Assembly: GCA_902770835.1 (NCBI GenBank)
Contig: CACXUM010000034.1
Coordinates: 1 to 38,441 of the forward strand
Direction: 5' to 3'
DNA length: 38,441 nt
Source of the DNA: an uncultured Bacteroidia bacterium
GTDB taxonomy: Bacteria; Bacteroidota; Bacteroidia; Bacteroidales; F082
Of this stretch, positions 17,101 to 25,013 are shown in pieces. The notes beneath the pieces are model-generated. The model ran no database searches, was not told the origin of the DNA, and saw only the letters and a list, made by a program, of their open reading frames with translations. Position numbers and translations under genes: made by a program. Within the stretch, counting starts at the first letter, position 1; each line of letters begins with the position of its first letter.

Positions 17101-17219
17101 AAATGTACGCAGCATTGCAGTTTGTAAGCCGAAAATGTACGCAGCATTGCAGTTTTGAAGTTGAAAATGTACGCAGCATTGCAGTTTGAAGAGTAAAAAT
17201 GTACGCAGCATTGCAGTTT
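17100..17219. repeat. Four 24-bp direct repeats with exact 32-bp period
   Basis: Four identical 24-bp units, each containing TGTACGCAGCATTGCAG, start at 17100, 17132, 17164 and 17196. They are separated by three unrelated 8-bp spacers. The first unit shares its first base with the CotH stop codon. The last ends 16 bp before the -7 element of the downstream ATPase gene. The 32-bp period is close to three helical turns, so bound proteins would sit on one face of the DNA. The spacers are too short for CRISPR. Operator array or mobile repeat are both possible. Confidence 0.95.
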
Positions 17220-17235
17220 GTATTGGGATTTTTTA

Positions 17236-17243
17236 TACTTTTG
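17236..17243 (+). promoter_or_regulatory. -7 element of the AAA/DUF4143 gene
   Basis: TACTTTTG fits TAnnTTTG and lies 18 bp before the ATG. The nearest TTG elements are inside or at the edge of the fourth repeat (17211-17213 at 22 nt, 17218-17220 at 15 nt), so the repeat array overlaps the likely -33 region. Confidence 0.55.
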
Positions 17244-17261
17244 CGGCAAAATTCTTAAGCC

Positions 17262-18548
17262 ATGATAGAGAAAAGAATCCTTGAGGAAGTGGTAACAGAG
17301 CAGCATCAAGAACTATTGGATATGGCTTCGGCTCGTCTGTGTTCTCGTAAGGAAGAAAATCAGATAGACCTTGAAAGCACTATGGCTCAATGCGTTATCG
17401 GTGTTCGTCGTTCTGGGAAATCGACATTGTGTTACAGTATGTTGCGTTCGCGAAAAGTGAAATTCGCTTACGTCAATTTCGATGACGAGCGTTTGGAAGC
17501 GTTGAAGACAGAAGACCTCAATCCGATGTTGGAGGTGCTTTACAAAATCTATGGCGATTTCAAGTACTTGTTTATCGATGAGATTCAGAACATAAAAGGC
17601 TGGTATCTTTTCGTGAATCGGTTGCTGAGGACGAAGATGCACATCATCATTACTGGCTCAAATGCCAATTTGCTTAGTGGAGAATTGGCTACCCATTTGA
17701 CAGGGCGGCACGATGAAATAGAGTTGTATCCGTTCTCGTTCAGGGATTTTTGCACAGCCAAAAATGTTGATGCGACCACATTGACGACCAAAAACGAGGC
17801 GTTTAGGCGAGATGCTTTCGACCAATACCTCAAGCAGGGTGGTTTTCCCGAACTGCTTCATAGGAAAAACAAGACGGGCTATGTCAATACATTGGTTGAG
17901 AACATCTTGAAGCGTGATATTGAACAACGACACAAAATCAAGTATAGCCGCGCTTTTGAGCAATTGGCACAGCATCTGTTGAACATTGCCCCAGCTACAA
18001 TAGTGTCGAAGGATTTGGCTAATTTATTGAAAATCAAATCGAGCCATACGGTTGACAATTACATCAATTATTTGATGGAGGCCTATCTTCTTGTGGAATT
18101 GCGAAGATATTCCACCAAAAGCAAAAACAGGTTGTACGACAAGAAAGTCTACCCGATTGATGTGGCCTTGATGGATGGCCGCGAGGATGCTTTTTCGGGT
18201 GAGAATTTGGGTTTTCGTTTGGAGTCTTTGGTTTACATCGAGTTGCTTCGCCGCAACCGTCCTTTGGAGCAAGACATCTATTATTTTAAGAATAGCAACG
18301 GCTATGAGGCTGATTTTGTGGTTTGTAAGGGAAACAAGGTACTTGAAATCTATCAAGTGAGTTACGACATCAGTTCGGAGAAAACTTTCAATAGGGAAGT
18401 TAGGGGGCTGCTGACGACTTCGCGGGAAACTCGGTGTGACAAGTTGTTTTTAATTACTGATTTCCAGCGTGATACACTACTAAAAGAGGGTAAGACCATA
18501 AAAATCATTCCTGCCTACGAATGGATGCTTGGGGAACGGGAAGATTGA
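17262..18548 (+). CDS. AAA ATPase with DUF4143 domain
   Basis: A 428-residue protein of the AAA_14/DUF4143 family. Walker A is GVRRSGKST (about residues 48-56) and Walker B is YLFIDEIQN. A sensor-like IIITGSNANLL follows. The C-terminal DUF4143 region ends with a PDDEXK-like segment (YYFKNSNGYEADFVV, then VLEIYQVSYD). Many Bacteroidota genomes carry several copies of such ATPases and their role is not known. The PDDEXK-like tail suggests a DNA-directed function. The gene is a single-gene unit directly behind the repeat array, whose last unit overlaps its promoter, suggesting a functional link between the two. Confidence 0.85.
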   Translation: MIEKRILEEVVTEQHQELLDMASARLCSRKEENQIDLESTMAQCVIGVRRSGKSTLCYSMLRSRKVKFAYVNFDDERLEALKTEDLNPMLEVLYKIYGDFKYLFIDEIQNIKGWYLFVNRLLRTKMHIIITGSNANLLSGELATHLTGRHDEIELYPFSFRDFCTAKNVDATTLTTKNEAFRRDAFDQYLKQGGFPELLHRKNKTGYVNTLVENILKRDIEQRHKIKYSRAFEQLAQHLLNIAPATIVSKDLANLLKIKSSHTVDNYINYLMEAYLLVELRRYSTKSKNRLYDKKVYPIDVALMDGREDAFSGENLGFRLESLVYIELLRRNRPLEQDIYYFKNSNGYEADFVVCKGNKVLEIYQVSYDISSEKTFNREVRGLLTTSRETRCDKLFLITDFQRDTLLKEGKTIKIIPAYEWMLGERED

Positions 18549-18572
18549 TTTATGCTTTTAACTTTCTTTCCA

Positions 18573-20756
18573 TTATAGTTTCCAAATCGCCTCCACCTTC
18601 AAATCCGTTTTATGATTTCCCTCGATGAGCGTCAGGCCGCTGCCGATTTGGTCGCGGTCGCTGTAAATAGTGCGGCCTATGCGGGCGTAAAGGGTTAAGG
18701 CGTTGAATAACTTTACTTTACCTAAGAGATACACCCTCATACCTTTGCCGTAAAGGGCTGGCACGCTGAATGAGTAGAGTATATCGCTTTCGTAGGTGTA
18801 GATGCGGGCGTTGTAGTCCTTCGCATCGAAGATGGCGTAGCGGAAAGTGAGGCTAAAGGGCTTGTTTTCAGGCTTGTAGGCTATGTCCTGACAAAGGAAA
18901 TAGCCGTGTTCGTTGGTGCCGTCGTCGTTGTGGTAATGGGCGTATTCGGCCTTGTTGCAGAAATGGAAATCGCTGCCCATCTGATAGTTGATATTGAAAC
19001 GGACGGCGTTTTTGGTGTACGAAATAGGGTAGTGGGTGAACGCAAAACCGTCAGTCGAGTTTTTCATTTTGGTCTTGGAACGGAATTGCAGATAGGCGTG
19101 GGTTCGGCGATTGAAACTGTGGCTGATACGCAGATAATAGTCGTGGCCGCGACTCGGCGCATAGACTTGCGAAGTCAACCAAGTGAACTGGAATTGGTCG
19201 GCGTAGGCGAGAATGTGCCAATAGGGTGCAGGGGCGGCTTCCACACCGAGGTAGATGCCGCGCTGCCCTTGGTTGCGGCTGCCTTCGCCAAAGGCATTGC
19301 TGAATAGGTTTTGGTAGGCTCTGCCAAAGTCGCGATACATGAGGGTAAAGTTCAGATAACCAGCGGGTTTGACGGTCAATCCGACCAAACCTGCAAAACG
19401 GCTAAGGGTCGTTGAGCCTACCGAAACGCCCACCAAAGCCGTGCTGTCAAAGTTCATACTCATCGCGACCTCGCCAAAGAGCGCATACTTGCCTTTAACA
19501 TACTTAAAATCAACACCTTGATTGGTGAGGCGTTGGCCTTGGAAATAGAATTGGTTGTAATGGCTTGGACTGAGTTGTAATGGGGCACTAAGCCAAGTGT
19601 GGTGCGCAGTATAGCCGACCTCAAAATGGTTCATGGCGTAACTCAAATGACCGCCAATCACCTGTTGCCGTATGGCGTGACGGTCTTGCAACTCACCTAT
19701 AGTACGGTGATAACCAGTTTCTTGCAGGCTGCTGACGAATTCGGCCACCTCATTGTCAATGGTGTCAAAAACGCTGACATTGGCGTCAATCCAGCGGTTG
19801 GAATAGAATAGTGTGCCTCTGAATGGTCCGTCTCCAAGAGTGACCGCCGAGCCGCGCATAAAACTGTATTCGCTGGCGGAGCCTTTTGGGATGATGCCGC
19901 GACCTTGTTTCATCACGCTGCTACCCGCACCAGCCTTGCCGAAACTCAATCCTGACCACATCGTAAGTCCTTGACCGAAAGCGAGTTGATAGTCTCCCAA
20001 AACGGCGGCTTTCACGATGCCCAAGTCCTTGGCGTAGAGGTGGAAACCGAAAAAATCAAAGCCTTTTCGGTAGTTTTTGCCCAACAAAGCCTGAATTGTG
20101 TCGCTGACCTTGTCGGTGAAAAACAGTTCGCCCGCGTCCTTTTTCAACACGAACCCTGCACGAATTCGGTTCCTATAATTATAGGTGTATTTGAATTGGT
20201 ATTTCTGCGGACTGCCAAGGTAGCGCGAGTTGGGTTTGGCCAACAAAAGAGAGTCGTCGTACGGCTCGTAACCCTGCTGTTTTTCAAGGATTTGCTCATA
20301 ACGCCCCACAATCTGGTGCTTGCCGTAACGAGCCATCTTGTTAAGGGTCAGTTTGTCCTTGCTTTGGTCTTTGCCGACATAGACGACGGGTCGGATGATG
20401 GCTAAAGTCTGCTCATCGAAGCCCTCGACCATCTCCAACTCTTCAAGAAACAGAAAATCACCGTAATAGCGACGGTATCGCTTCAGTTCCTCATACTGAA
20501 ACACGCTGAGTAGTCGTAGTTCCAGCAACTGCATGACATCCTCGCTGTTGATGTTGATGGGGTTCTCGCTGAAAAAGATGTAATTCTCCAAAAGTTCTTC
20601 AAAATCAATGTCTTCGTCGCTGTCTTCGGCCAAGCGTTCAATTTGTTCGATGAGCAACTGGTTCAAAACCTCTGTGTTGAGTGTATCGATGGCGATTTGA
20701 GCCTTCGCAATGGAGGCCGCAAAAAAGGATAATATGATGAAAACCAGTCGTTTCAT
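18573..20756 (-). CDS. Helix-hairpin-helix domain outer-membrane protein
   Basis: About 727 residues. A signal peptide (KRLVFIILSFFAASIAKAQ) is followed by an N-terminal segment with helix-hairpin-helix character (NPININSEDVMQLLEL, then FLFLEELEMVEGFDEQTL). The rest, from about residue 150, is a long series of amphipathic beta strands ending TDLKVEAIWKL, typical of an outer-membrane beta-barrel. The HhH part in such exported proteins is unlikely to bind chromosomal DNA; its role is unknown. I start it at the ATG at 20756, one base after the TGA of the upstream gene. The longer TTG start at 20768 would place charged residues ahead of the signal peptide. Confidence 0.7.
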   Translation of the reverse strand: MKRLVFIILSFFAASIAKAQIAIDTLNTEVLNQLLIEQIERLAEDSDEDIDFEELLENYIFFSENPININSEDVMQLLELRLLSVFQYEELKRYRRYYGDFLFLEELEMVEGFDEQTLAIIRPVVYVGKDQSKDKLTLNKMARYGKHQIVGRYEQILEKQQGYEPYDDSLLLAKPNSRYLGSPQKYQFKYTYNYRNRIRAGFVLKKDAGELFFTDKVSDTIQALLGKNYRKGFDFFGFHLYAKDLGIVKAAVLGDYQLAFGQGLTMWSGLSFGKAGAGSSVMKQGRGIIPKGSASEYSFMRGSAVTLGDGPFRGTLFYSNRWIDANVSVFDTIDNEVAEFVSSLQETGYHRTIGELQDRHAIRQQVIGGHLSYAMNHFEVGYTAHHTWLSAPLQLSPSHYNQFYFQGQRLTNQGVDFKYVKGKYALFGEVAMSMNFDSTALVGVSVGSTTLSRFAGLVGLTVKPAGYLNFTLMYRDFGRAYQNLFSNAFGEGSRNQGQRGIYLGVEAAPAPYWHILAYADQFQFTWLTSQVYAPSRGHDYYLRISHSFNRRTHAYLQFRSKTKMKNSTDGFAFTHYPISYTKNAVRFNINYQMGSDFHFCNKAEYAHYHNDDGTNEHGYFLCQDIAYKPENKPFSLTFRYAIFDAKDYNARIYTYESDILYSFSVPALYGKGMRVYLLGKVKLFNALTLYARIGRTIYSDRDQIGSGLTLIEGNHKTDLKVEAIWKL

Positions 20757-20757
20757 G

Positions 20758-21582
20758 TCACTTTCCAATGCTGAAAATCATGCCGATTTGAACCGAAGCT
20801 CCTAATTCATTGTGCAGTTGAGCAGCCACATTAACTTGTGCGAAACTGATGGCATAGCCGAGGCCAAAACTCAAAATGCCGGGATTGGTCTGCACACCAG
20901 CGCGGATGAAAAAGTTCCTTACGGCTTCGAATTCCAATCCACCGCGCAGGCTAACACCCTCACGTTCAGTGTCTTTCTCGATTTCGCATTGTCCAATGAA
21001 GCTTTTGGTGAACTTGTAAGCCAACCCGAAACGCATCACAATAGAAATCTTCTCATGGTTCAAAGTTTGCTTGAAACTGAAATTGACAGGATTGAAGATG
21101 TAGGTGCCAAGTGTCAGTTTGTCAGTAACTTGCGATTGAATACCCAACTCAAAGGTGACTGCGCTAAAGCTCCCGTAGTCGTTCCCGATTTTGAGCAGTA
21201 AATAGTCGAGTTGGAGGCCGATTTGCAGGTAGCGACCGAAGTCTTTAGCATAGGCCAAACCAAACTTGTTTTCGTTGTACTTCGATGAGCCGAATTGGTT
21301 GAAACTCAGTCCCAAACAACCGAATTTGGTGGGTAGGGCAAAGGCTCCGCACTTGTAGGCGGTTTCTGGCATCAGCCAACGGTTTTCATAGTACAAACCA
21401 AGGCTGATTTTTTCCAAATTGGCCATGCCAGCGGGATTGTTTTGCATTGCCCATAGCCCTTGCGAGGCCACCGACGAGCCTCCCATCGCCGCCGCGCGAC
21501 CGCCCATTGGATGGATGAAGTCGTAGGCGAAAAGCGTTGAGGTAGTGAGAATTATGGTGAATAAAAGTAGAAATTTCTTCAT
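20758..21582 (-). CDS. PorV/PorQ-like outer-membrane beta-barrel protein
   Basis: A 274-residue exported protein. The signal peptide is followed by MGGRAAAMGGSSVASQGLWAMQNNPAGMANL, of which the GGRAAAMGG and NNPAGMA parts are typical of PorV/PorQ and FadL-like barrels in Bacteroidota. The remainder alternates as amphipathic strands. PorV and PorQ take part in type IX secretion, but many relatives have no assigned role. This one is next to a helix-hairpin-helix barrel protein, not to por genes. It begins a two-gene operon with its own promoter, and its stop lies one base from the next start. Confidence 0.65.
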   Translation of the reverse strand: MKKFLLLFTIILTTSTLFAYDFIHPMGGRAAAMGGSSVASQGLWAMQNNPAGMANLEKISLGLYYENRWLMPETAYKCGAFALPTKFGCLGLSFNQFGSSKYNENKFGLAYAKDFGRYLQIGLQLDYLLLKIGNDYGSFSAVTFELGIQSQVTDKLTLGTYIFNPVNFSFKQTLNHEKISIVMRFGLAYKFTKSFIGQCEIEKDTEREGVSLRGGLEFEAVRNFFIRAGVQTNPGILSFGLGYAISFAQVNVAAQLHNELGASVQIGMIFSIGK

Positions 21583-21602
21583 GCAATTAAGGTTTGATGG
21601 GG

Positions 21603-21633
21603 CAAATTTAAGGCTGATTTCTCAAAAAACAAA
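21603..21633 (-). promoter_or_regulatory. Promoter of the two-gene outer-membrane operon
   Basis: On the minus strand TTTG (21630-21633), 19 nt, TAAATTTG (21603-21610), 20 bp before the ATG at 21582. This is a full match to the Bacteroidota promoter layout. A divergent -7-like TATTTTCG for DUF456 lies near 21643-21650. Confidence 0.7.
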
Positions 21634-21669
21634 ATAATTTCCTATTTTCGCAGTCAAAACGAAAACGTT

Positions 21670-22170
21670 ATGATGTATGTTTTGATTATCGCTGCCATTC
21701 TTCTCGCTTTGTTCGGGTTGGTGGGTGCCGTGGTGCCGGGCATCGCGGGAACGCCGTTCAGTTTTCTGGCTTTGTTGGCCTTGTCTTTTGTCAAAGGCAT
21801 CGATTATTCCACTGAATTTCTGGTGATTATGGGTATCATCGGAGCCGTTGTCTTTGCAGTGGATTATGTTGTCCCGATTTGGGGCACGAAGCGATTTGGA
21901 GGCACAAAGGCGGGTGTCCGAGGCAGCACAATCGGGCTTTTTGCCGGACTTTTCATCACTTTCATTTTCCCGATAGGCTTTATTGCGGTGCTGTTGGGTC
22001 CGTTCATCGGGGCTTACCTCGGCGAAAAATCAGTAGGCGTCGACGACCACAAGGCATGGAAGTCGGCCTTCGGGTCGTTCATCGGGTTTTTGCTCGGCAC
22101 AGGCATTAAAATAGTTTATGCTTGTGTCTGTATTTACTTTATTGTCAGAGATTTAATTGGATTGATATGA
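21670..22170 (+). CDS. DUF456 family membrane protein
   Basis: A 166-residue inner-membrane protein with four or five hydrophobic segments and Gly-rich helices. It matches DUF456 by the N-terminal FGLVGAVVPGIAGTPFSFLALL, the central WGTKRFGGTKAGVRGSTIG and the IGAYLGE segment. The function of the family is unknown. ATG codons at 21670 and 21673 are both possible. The stop TGA overlaps the ATG of the transketolase N-terminal subunit, so it is translationally coupled to an unrelated metabolic gene. Confidence 0.8.
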   Translation: MMYVLIIAAILLALFGLVGAVVPGIAGTPFSFLALLALSFVKGIDYSTEFLVIMGIIGAVVFAVDYVVPIWGTKRFGGTKAGVRGSTIGLFAGLFITFIFPIGFIAVLLGPFIGAYLGEKSVGVDDHKAWKSAFGSFIGFLLGTGIKIVYACVCIYFIVRDLIGLI

Positions 22171-22994
22171 TGGATTTGCAAGCAAAGGCGAAGCACATTC
22201 GCGAATTGATTTTGACCGCCTTGGCGGAGGCTGGCTCGGGACATACGGGCGGCTCTCTTGATTTGGTGGACATATTTACTGTATTGTATTTCAATCATTT
22301 GCACCACGACCCCAAGCATCCCGATTGGGAAGGTCGCGACAAGGTAGTGCTTTCCATCGGGCATACGGCTCCCGTGCTGTATGCGACTTTGGCGGCGGCT
22401 GGCTATTTTCCAGAGGATGAGATGCTTACGCTGCGCAAATTGGGCAGCCGTTTGCAAGGTCATCCGAGTTATGAGTTCCGCTTGCCGGGTTTGGAGACTT
22501 GTTCGGGCAGTTTGGGACAAGGCCTTGGCGTGGCTTTGGGCATGGCTTTGGCGGCCAAGATGGACGGTACTTCTATAGGCTCAGGAACCGAGAACCGCGT
22601 TTTTTGCATCATGGGCGATGGCGAGCAGCAGGAGGGAAGCGTGTGGGAATCGGCGATGGCGGCTGCGCATCACAAATTGGACAACCTTTGCGCCATCATC
22701 GACCGAAACCGTCTGCAAATTGATGGCGGTACGGAAAAAGTGATGGCCATCGACCCTTTGCGCGACAAATGGGCGGCCTTCGGCTGGCATACGATTGAGA
22801 TTGACGGCCACGATTTCAGTCAAATCAAGATGGCATTGGAAATGGCTGACAATGAGAAGGGTAAACCGACGGTTATCATTGCCGACACCATCATGGGAAA
22901 GGGTGTGAAAAGCATAGAAAACAACAACCAATGGCATGGCAAGGTGCCGACCAAGGAACAATTAAAGGATTTTTTGCATGAACTACATCAATAA
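22167..22994 (+). CDS. Transketolase, N-terminal subunit
   Basis: About 275 residues, forming the thiamine-diphosphate-binding half of a two-subunit transketolase. It shows GSGHTGGSLDLVDI near the N terminus, GSLGQGLGVALGMALAAK, and the TPP/Mg motif GDGEQQEGSVWE followed by DRNRLQIDG. The enzyme moves two-carbon ketol units between sugar phosphates in the pentose phosphate pathway. I start it at the ATG at 22167 (ATGATGG), which overlaps the DUF456 stop. A longer frame from 22122 lacks homology. Its end overlaps the C-terminal subunit gene by 17 bp. Confidence 0.9.
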   Translation: MMDLQAKAKHIRELILTALAEAGSGHTGGSLDLVDIFTVLYFNHLHHDPKHPDWEGRDKVVLSIGHTAPVLYATLAAAGYFPEDEMLTLRKLGSRLQGHPSYEFRLPGLETCSGSLGQGLGVALGMALAAKMDGTSIGSGTENRVFCIMGDGEQQEGSVWESAMAAAHHKLDNLCAIIDRNRLQIDGGTEKVMAIDPLRDKWAAFGWHTIEIDGHDFSQIKMALEMADNEKGKPTVIIADTIMGKGVKSIENNNQWHGKVPTKEQLKDFLHELHQ

Positions 22995-23925
22995 AGGAAA
23001 CAAACCCACAAAAACAGGCTTTGGCGAGGGCGTTCTCGCTGCGGCTCAACAAGATAGCAGGGTGGTTGGTTTGGGTGCCGACATCACCAATTCGGTCGGG
23101 ATGAACTTTTTTGCGGAGGCTTTTCCCGACAGGTTTTTCTCGATGGGCATAGCCGAGCAAGACTGCGTGGCCACGGCTGCCGGCCTTGCCTTGAGCGGCA
23201 AGATTCCCGTGTTCAGCACTTACGGCGTTTTTGCAGCGCACCGTGCCAACGACCAGATTCGTATCTCCGTGTGTTACAACAATGTGCATGTCGTTATCGG
23301 CGGCGCACATGCGGGCGTTTCGGTCGGGCCTGACGGAGCCACACATCAGGCTTTGGAGGACATGGCCACCATGCGAGTGCTGCCCGATATGACCGTCATT
23401 TCGCCCTGCGATGCCACACAAGCCAAAATCGCCACTGAGAAAGCCATTTTGGAGTGCAAAGGCCCTGTCTATGTGCGTTTTGGTCGTGAGGCTGTTCCTG
23501 ATTTTACCGCTGAGAATCAAGGATTTGAGATAGGGAAGGCCCAACTGATGCGCGAAGGCAATGACATTACCATTGTGGCCACTGGTCACGAGGTTTGGGA
23601 AGCCCTTGAAGCGGCCAAAATCCTTGAGCAAAAGAATATTTCGGCGCGTGTCATCAACATGCACACCATCAAGCCTTTGGATGGTGAAATTTTGATGAAA
23701 GCCGCCTCGGAAACCCGCATGATTTTCACCGTCGAAGAACACCAAATAATAGGTGGACTCGGTAGTGCAGTAGCCGAATATCTGTCTGAAAACCATCCCA
23801 TTAAGGTTGTTCGTATTGGCATGAACGACCGTTTCGGCGAGTCGGGGCAAGCCTCAGAATTGATGCACAAATTTGGTTTGGACGCTGAGGGGATTGTCAA
23901 TCGGGTTTTAAGAGAATGGGCTTAA
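22978..23925 (+). CDS. Transketolase, C-terminal subunit
   Basis: A 315-residue partner of the preceding subunit. It carries the pyrimidine-binding domain (VVGLGADITNSVGM, MGIAEQDCVATAAGLAL with the catalytic Glu, and FSTYGVFAAHRANDQIR) and the C-terminal regulatory domain (ITIVATGHEVWEALEAAKIL, TVEEHQIIGGLGSAVAEYL). Together the two subunits make one transketolase. Split transketolases are common in anaerobes. It ends tail-to-tail with the minus-strand RyR-domain gene: the two TAA stops interlock in TTAA (23922-23925), leaving no space for a terminator. Confidence 0.9.
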   Translation: MNYINKGNKPTKTGFGEGVLAAAQQDSRVVGLGADITNSVGMNFFAEAFPDRFFSMGIAEQDCVATAAGLALSGKIPVFSTYGVFAAHRANDQIRISVCYNNVHVVIGGAHAGVSVGPDGATHQALEDMATMRVLPDMTVISPCDATQAKIATEKAILECKGPVYVRFGREAVPDFTAENQGFEIGKAQLMREGNDITIVATGHEVWEALEAAKILEQKNISARVINMHTIKPLDGEILMKAASETRMIFTVEEHQIIGGLGSAVAEYLSENHPIKVVRIGMNDRFGESGQASELMHKFGLDAEGIVNRVLREWA

Positions 23926-25013
23926 CTCAGTTTTTCCAATATTCCGGGGATAGCCAGCATCAAAAAGCTGTCGTATTTCAGGTCGGAAGGGTTGATGCGT
24001 CGCAATTCTGCAAAAGAACAGAGGTCGATGTGAGCAGGGTCTAAAGCGTTCTTTTTCAATTTGTTGCGATATTGTCTCTTTTCCGCTCCAAACAAAACCT
24101 CGTCTTTCATGCGCTCCTTCTCATTCAATGGCCTGAAACCCATGATGAGTTTTTCGACCACCCATCGGGCATGTTCGCTCTTCGACAATCCCTCTACACA
24201 GTCGTTCCATGCTTCTTTTTCTGTAATCCCTTGATTCTTTGCGTGTTGTTTTACTCCAGCAGCTCTCGATTCAAAACAATCGCCGCAAAAGATACTTGAC
24301 AAACCGTTTCTGACCGTGGTCATGTCGGATTCCCATTTTTTCGCGTTGACTAACGGATCGATGGGCTTCCTTAATAGGTTGTGTTGGAAGATGTTGAGTG
24401 CCATTGCATAGCGCTCGGCGTTATGGATGTTTTCGGCGGGCAAGTTGTCAATCCACGAGCCTAAGGAATACATCCTTTGGGTCAAAACGGCTTTGCGCGT
24501 GTCGATGCAATAAATGTCCTTGTTGCAGAACGCCCTCACTTCGTCCTCCGATATGACAACGGCCTCATTGGTGCTGTTTTCTTGCCAATTTTCAACCACA
24601 CGAAGTTCAATGTCGATGTGGGAATCTTCGTTCTTAGTTGTTGATTCATAGACTGATAGTTTGCATAACAAAGGAAGGTTGCAAAGATATTCCTCTTGCT
24701 CTAAAACTTCAGCGATCTGCTTGTTTTTGCTCACAATGGTGATGACGCTTCTCAATGGACATGTTTCGTCGAAATTGGCAAAATGGGCCGACAGCGCCAC
24801 TTGCCTTGCAACCGAAAGCATCAATGGACTGTCGCCGTTGACCACCACTTGCAAATGCTTACCCGACTCTTGAACAATGGCCACATCTTTCAGTCTATCA
24901 AGGACGTATGCTCGTGCCACATACCAGTTTCTAATGGTTTCGTCCGAAAACCTCTCGCCGTTTTTCCGCCTCAAATACTCAAAGGGCTTTTCTTTTTTGA
25001 AACCTTTGCTCAT
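23922..25013 (-). CDS. RyR-domain protein with Rossmann-like region
   Basis: About 363 residues. The C-terminal part (about 270-360) fits the prokaryotic RyR domain: LSKSEHARWVVEKLIMGFRP with the conserved His-x-x-Trp, then LDPAHIDLCSFAEL and KYDSFLMLAIPGIL. The middle, about residues 50-110 (HLQVVVNGDSPLMLSVARQV, then VITIVSKNKQIAEVL), resembles a TrkA-N-like nucleotide-binding fold, a pairing known in bacterial RyR proteins. I start it at the ATG at 25013, which overlaps the stop of the MscS gene by ATGA. Tight coupling to a mechanosensitive channel suggests a role in ion or osmotic control. The ligand is unknown and may be a nucleotide-derived signal. Confidence 0.65.
   Translation of the reverse strand: MSKGFKKEKPFEYLRRKNGERFSDETIRNWYVARAYVLDRLKDVAIVQESGKHLQVVVNGDSPLMLSVARQVALSAHFANFDETCPLRSVITIVSKNKQIAEVLEQEEYLCNLPLLCKLSVYESTTKNEDSHIDIELRVVENWQENSTNEAVVISEDEVRAFCNKDIYCIDTRKAVLTQRMYSLGSWIDNLPAENIHNAERYAMALNIFQHNLLRKPIDPLVNAKKWESDMTTVRNGLSSIFCGDCFESRAAGVKQHAKNQGITEKEAWNDCVEGLSKSEHARWVVEKLIMGFRPLNEKERMKDEVLFGAEKRQYRNKLKKNALDPAHIDLCSFAELRRINPSDLKYDSFLMLAIPGILEKLS

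Noticed and set aside
17100-17219. CRISPR array
   Set aside because: Repeats are 24 bp but spacers are only 8 bp, there are just four units, and no cas gene is nearby.
17040-17309. Minus-strand frame of 89 codons through the repeat array
   Set aside because: It arises from the repeat being read in three frames without stops; no promoter, ribosome-binding site or family resemblance.
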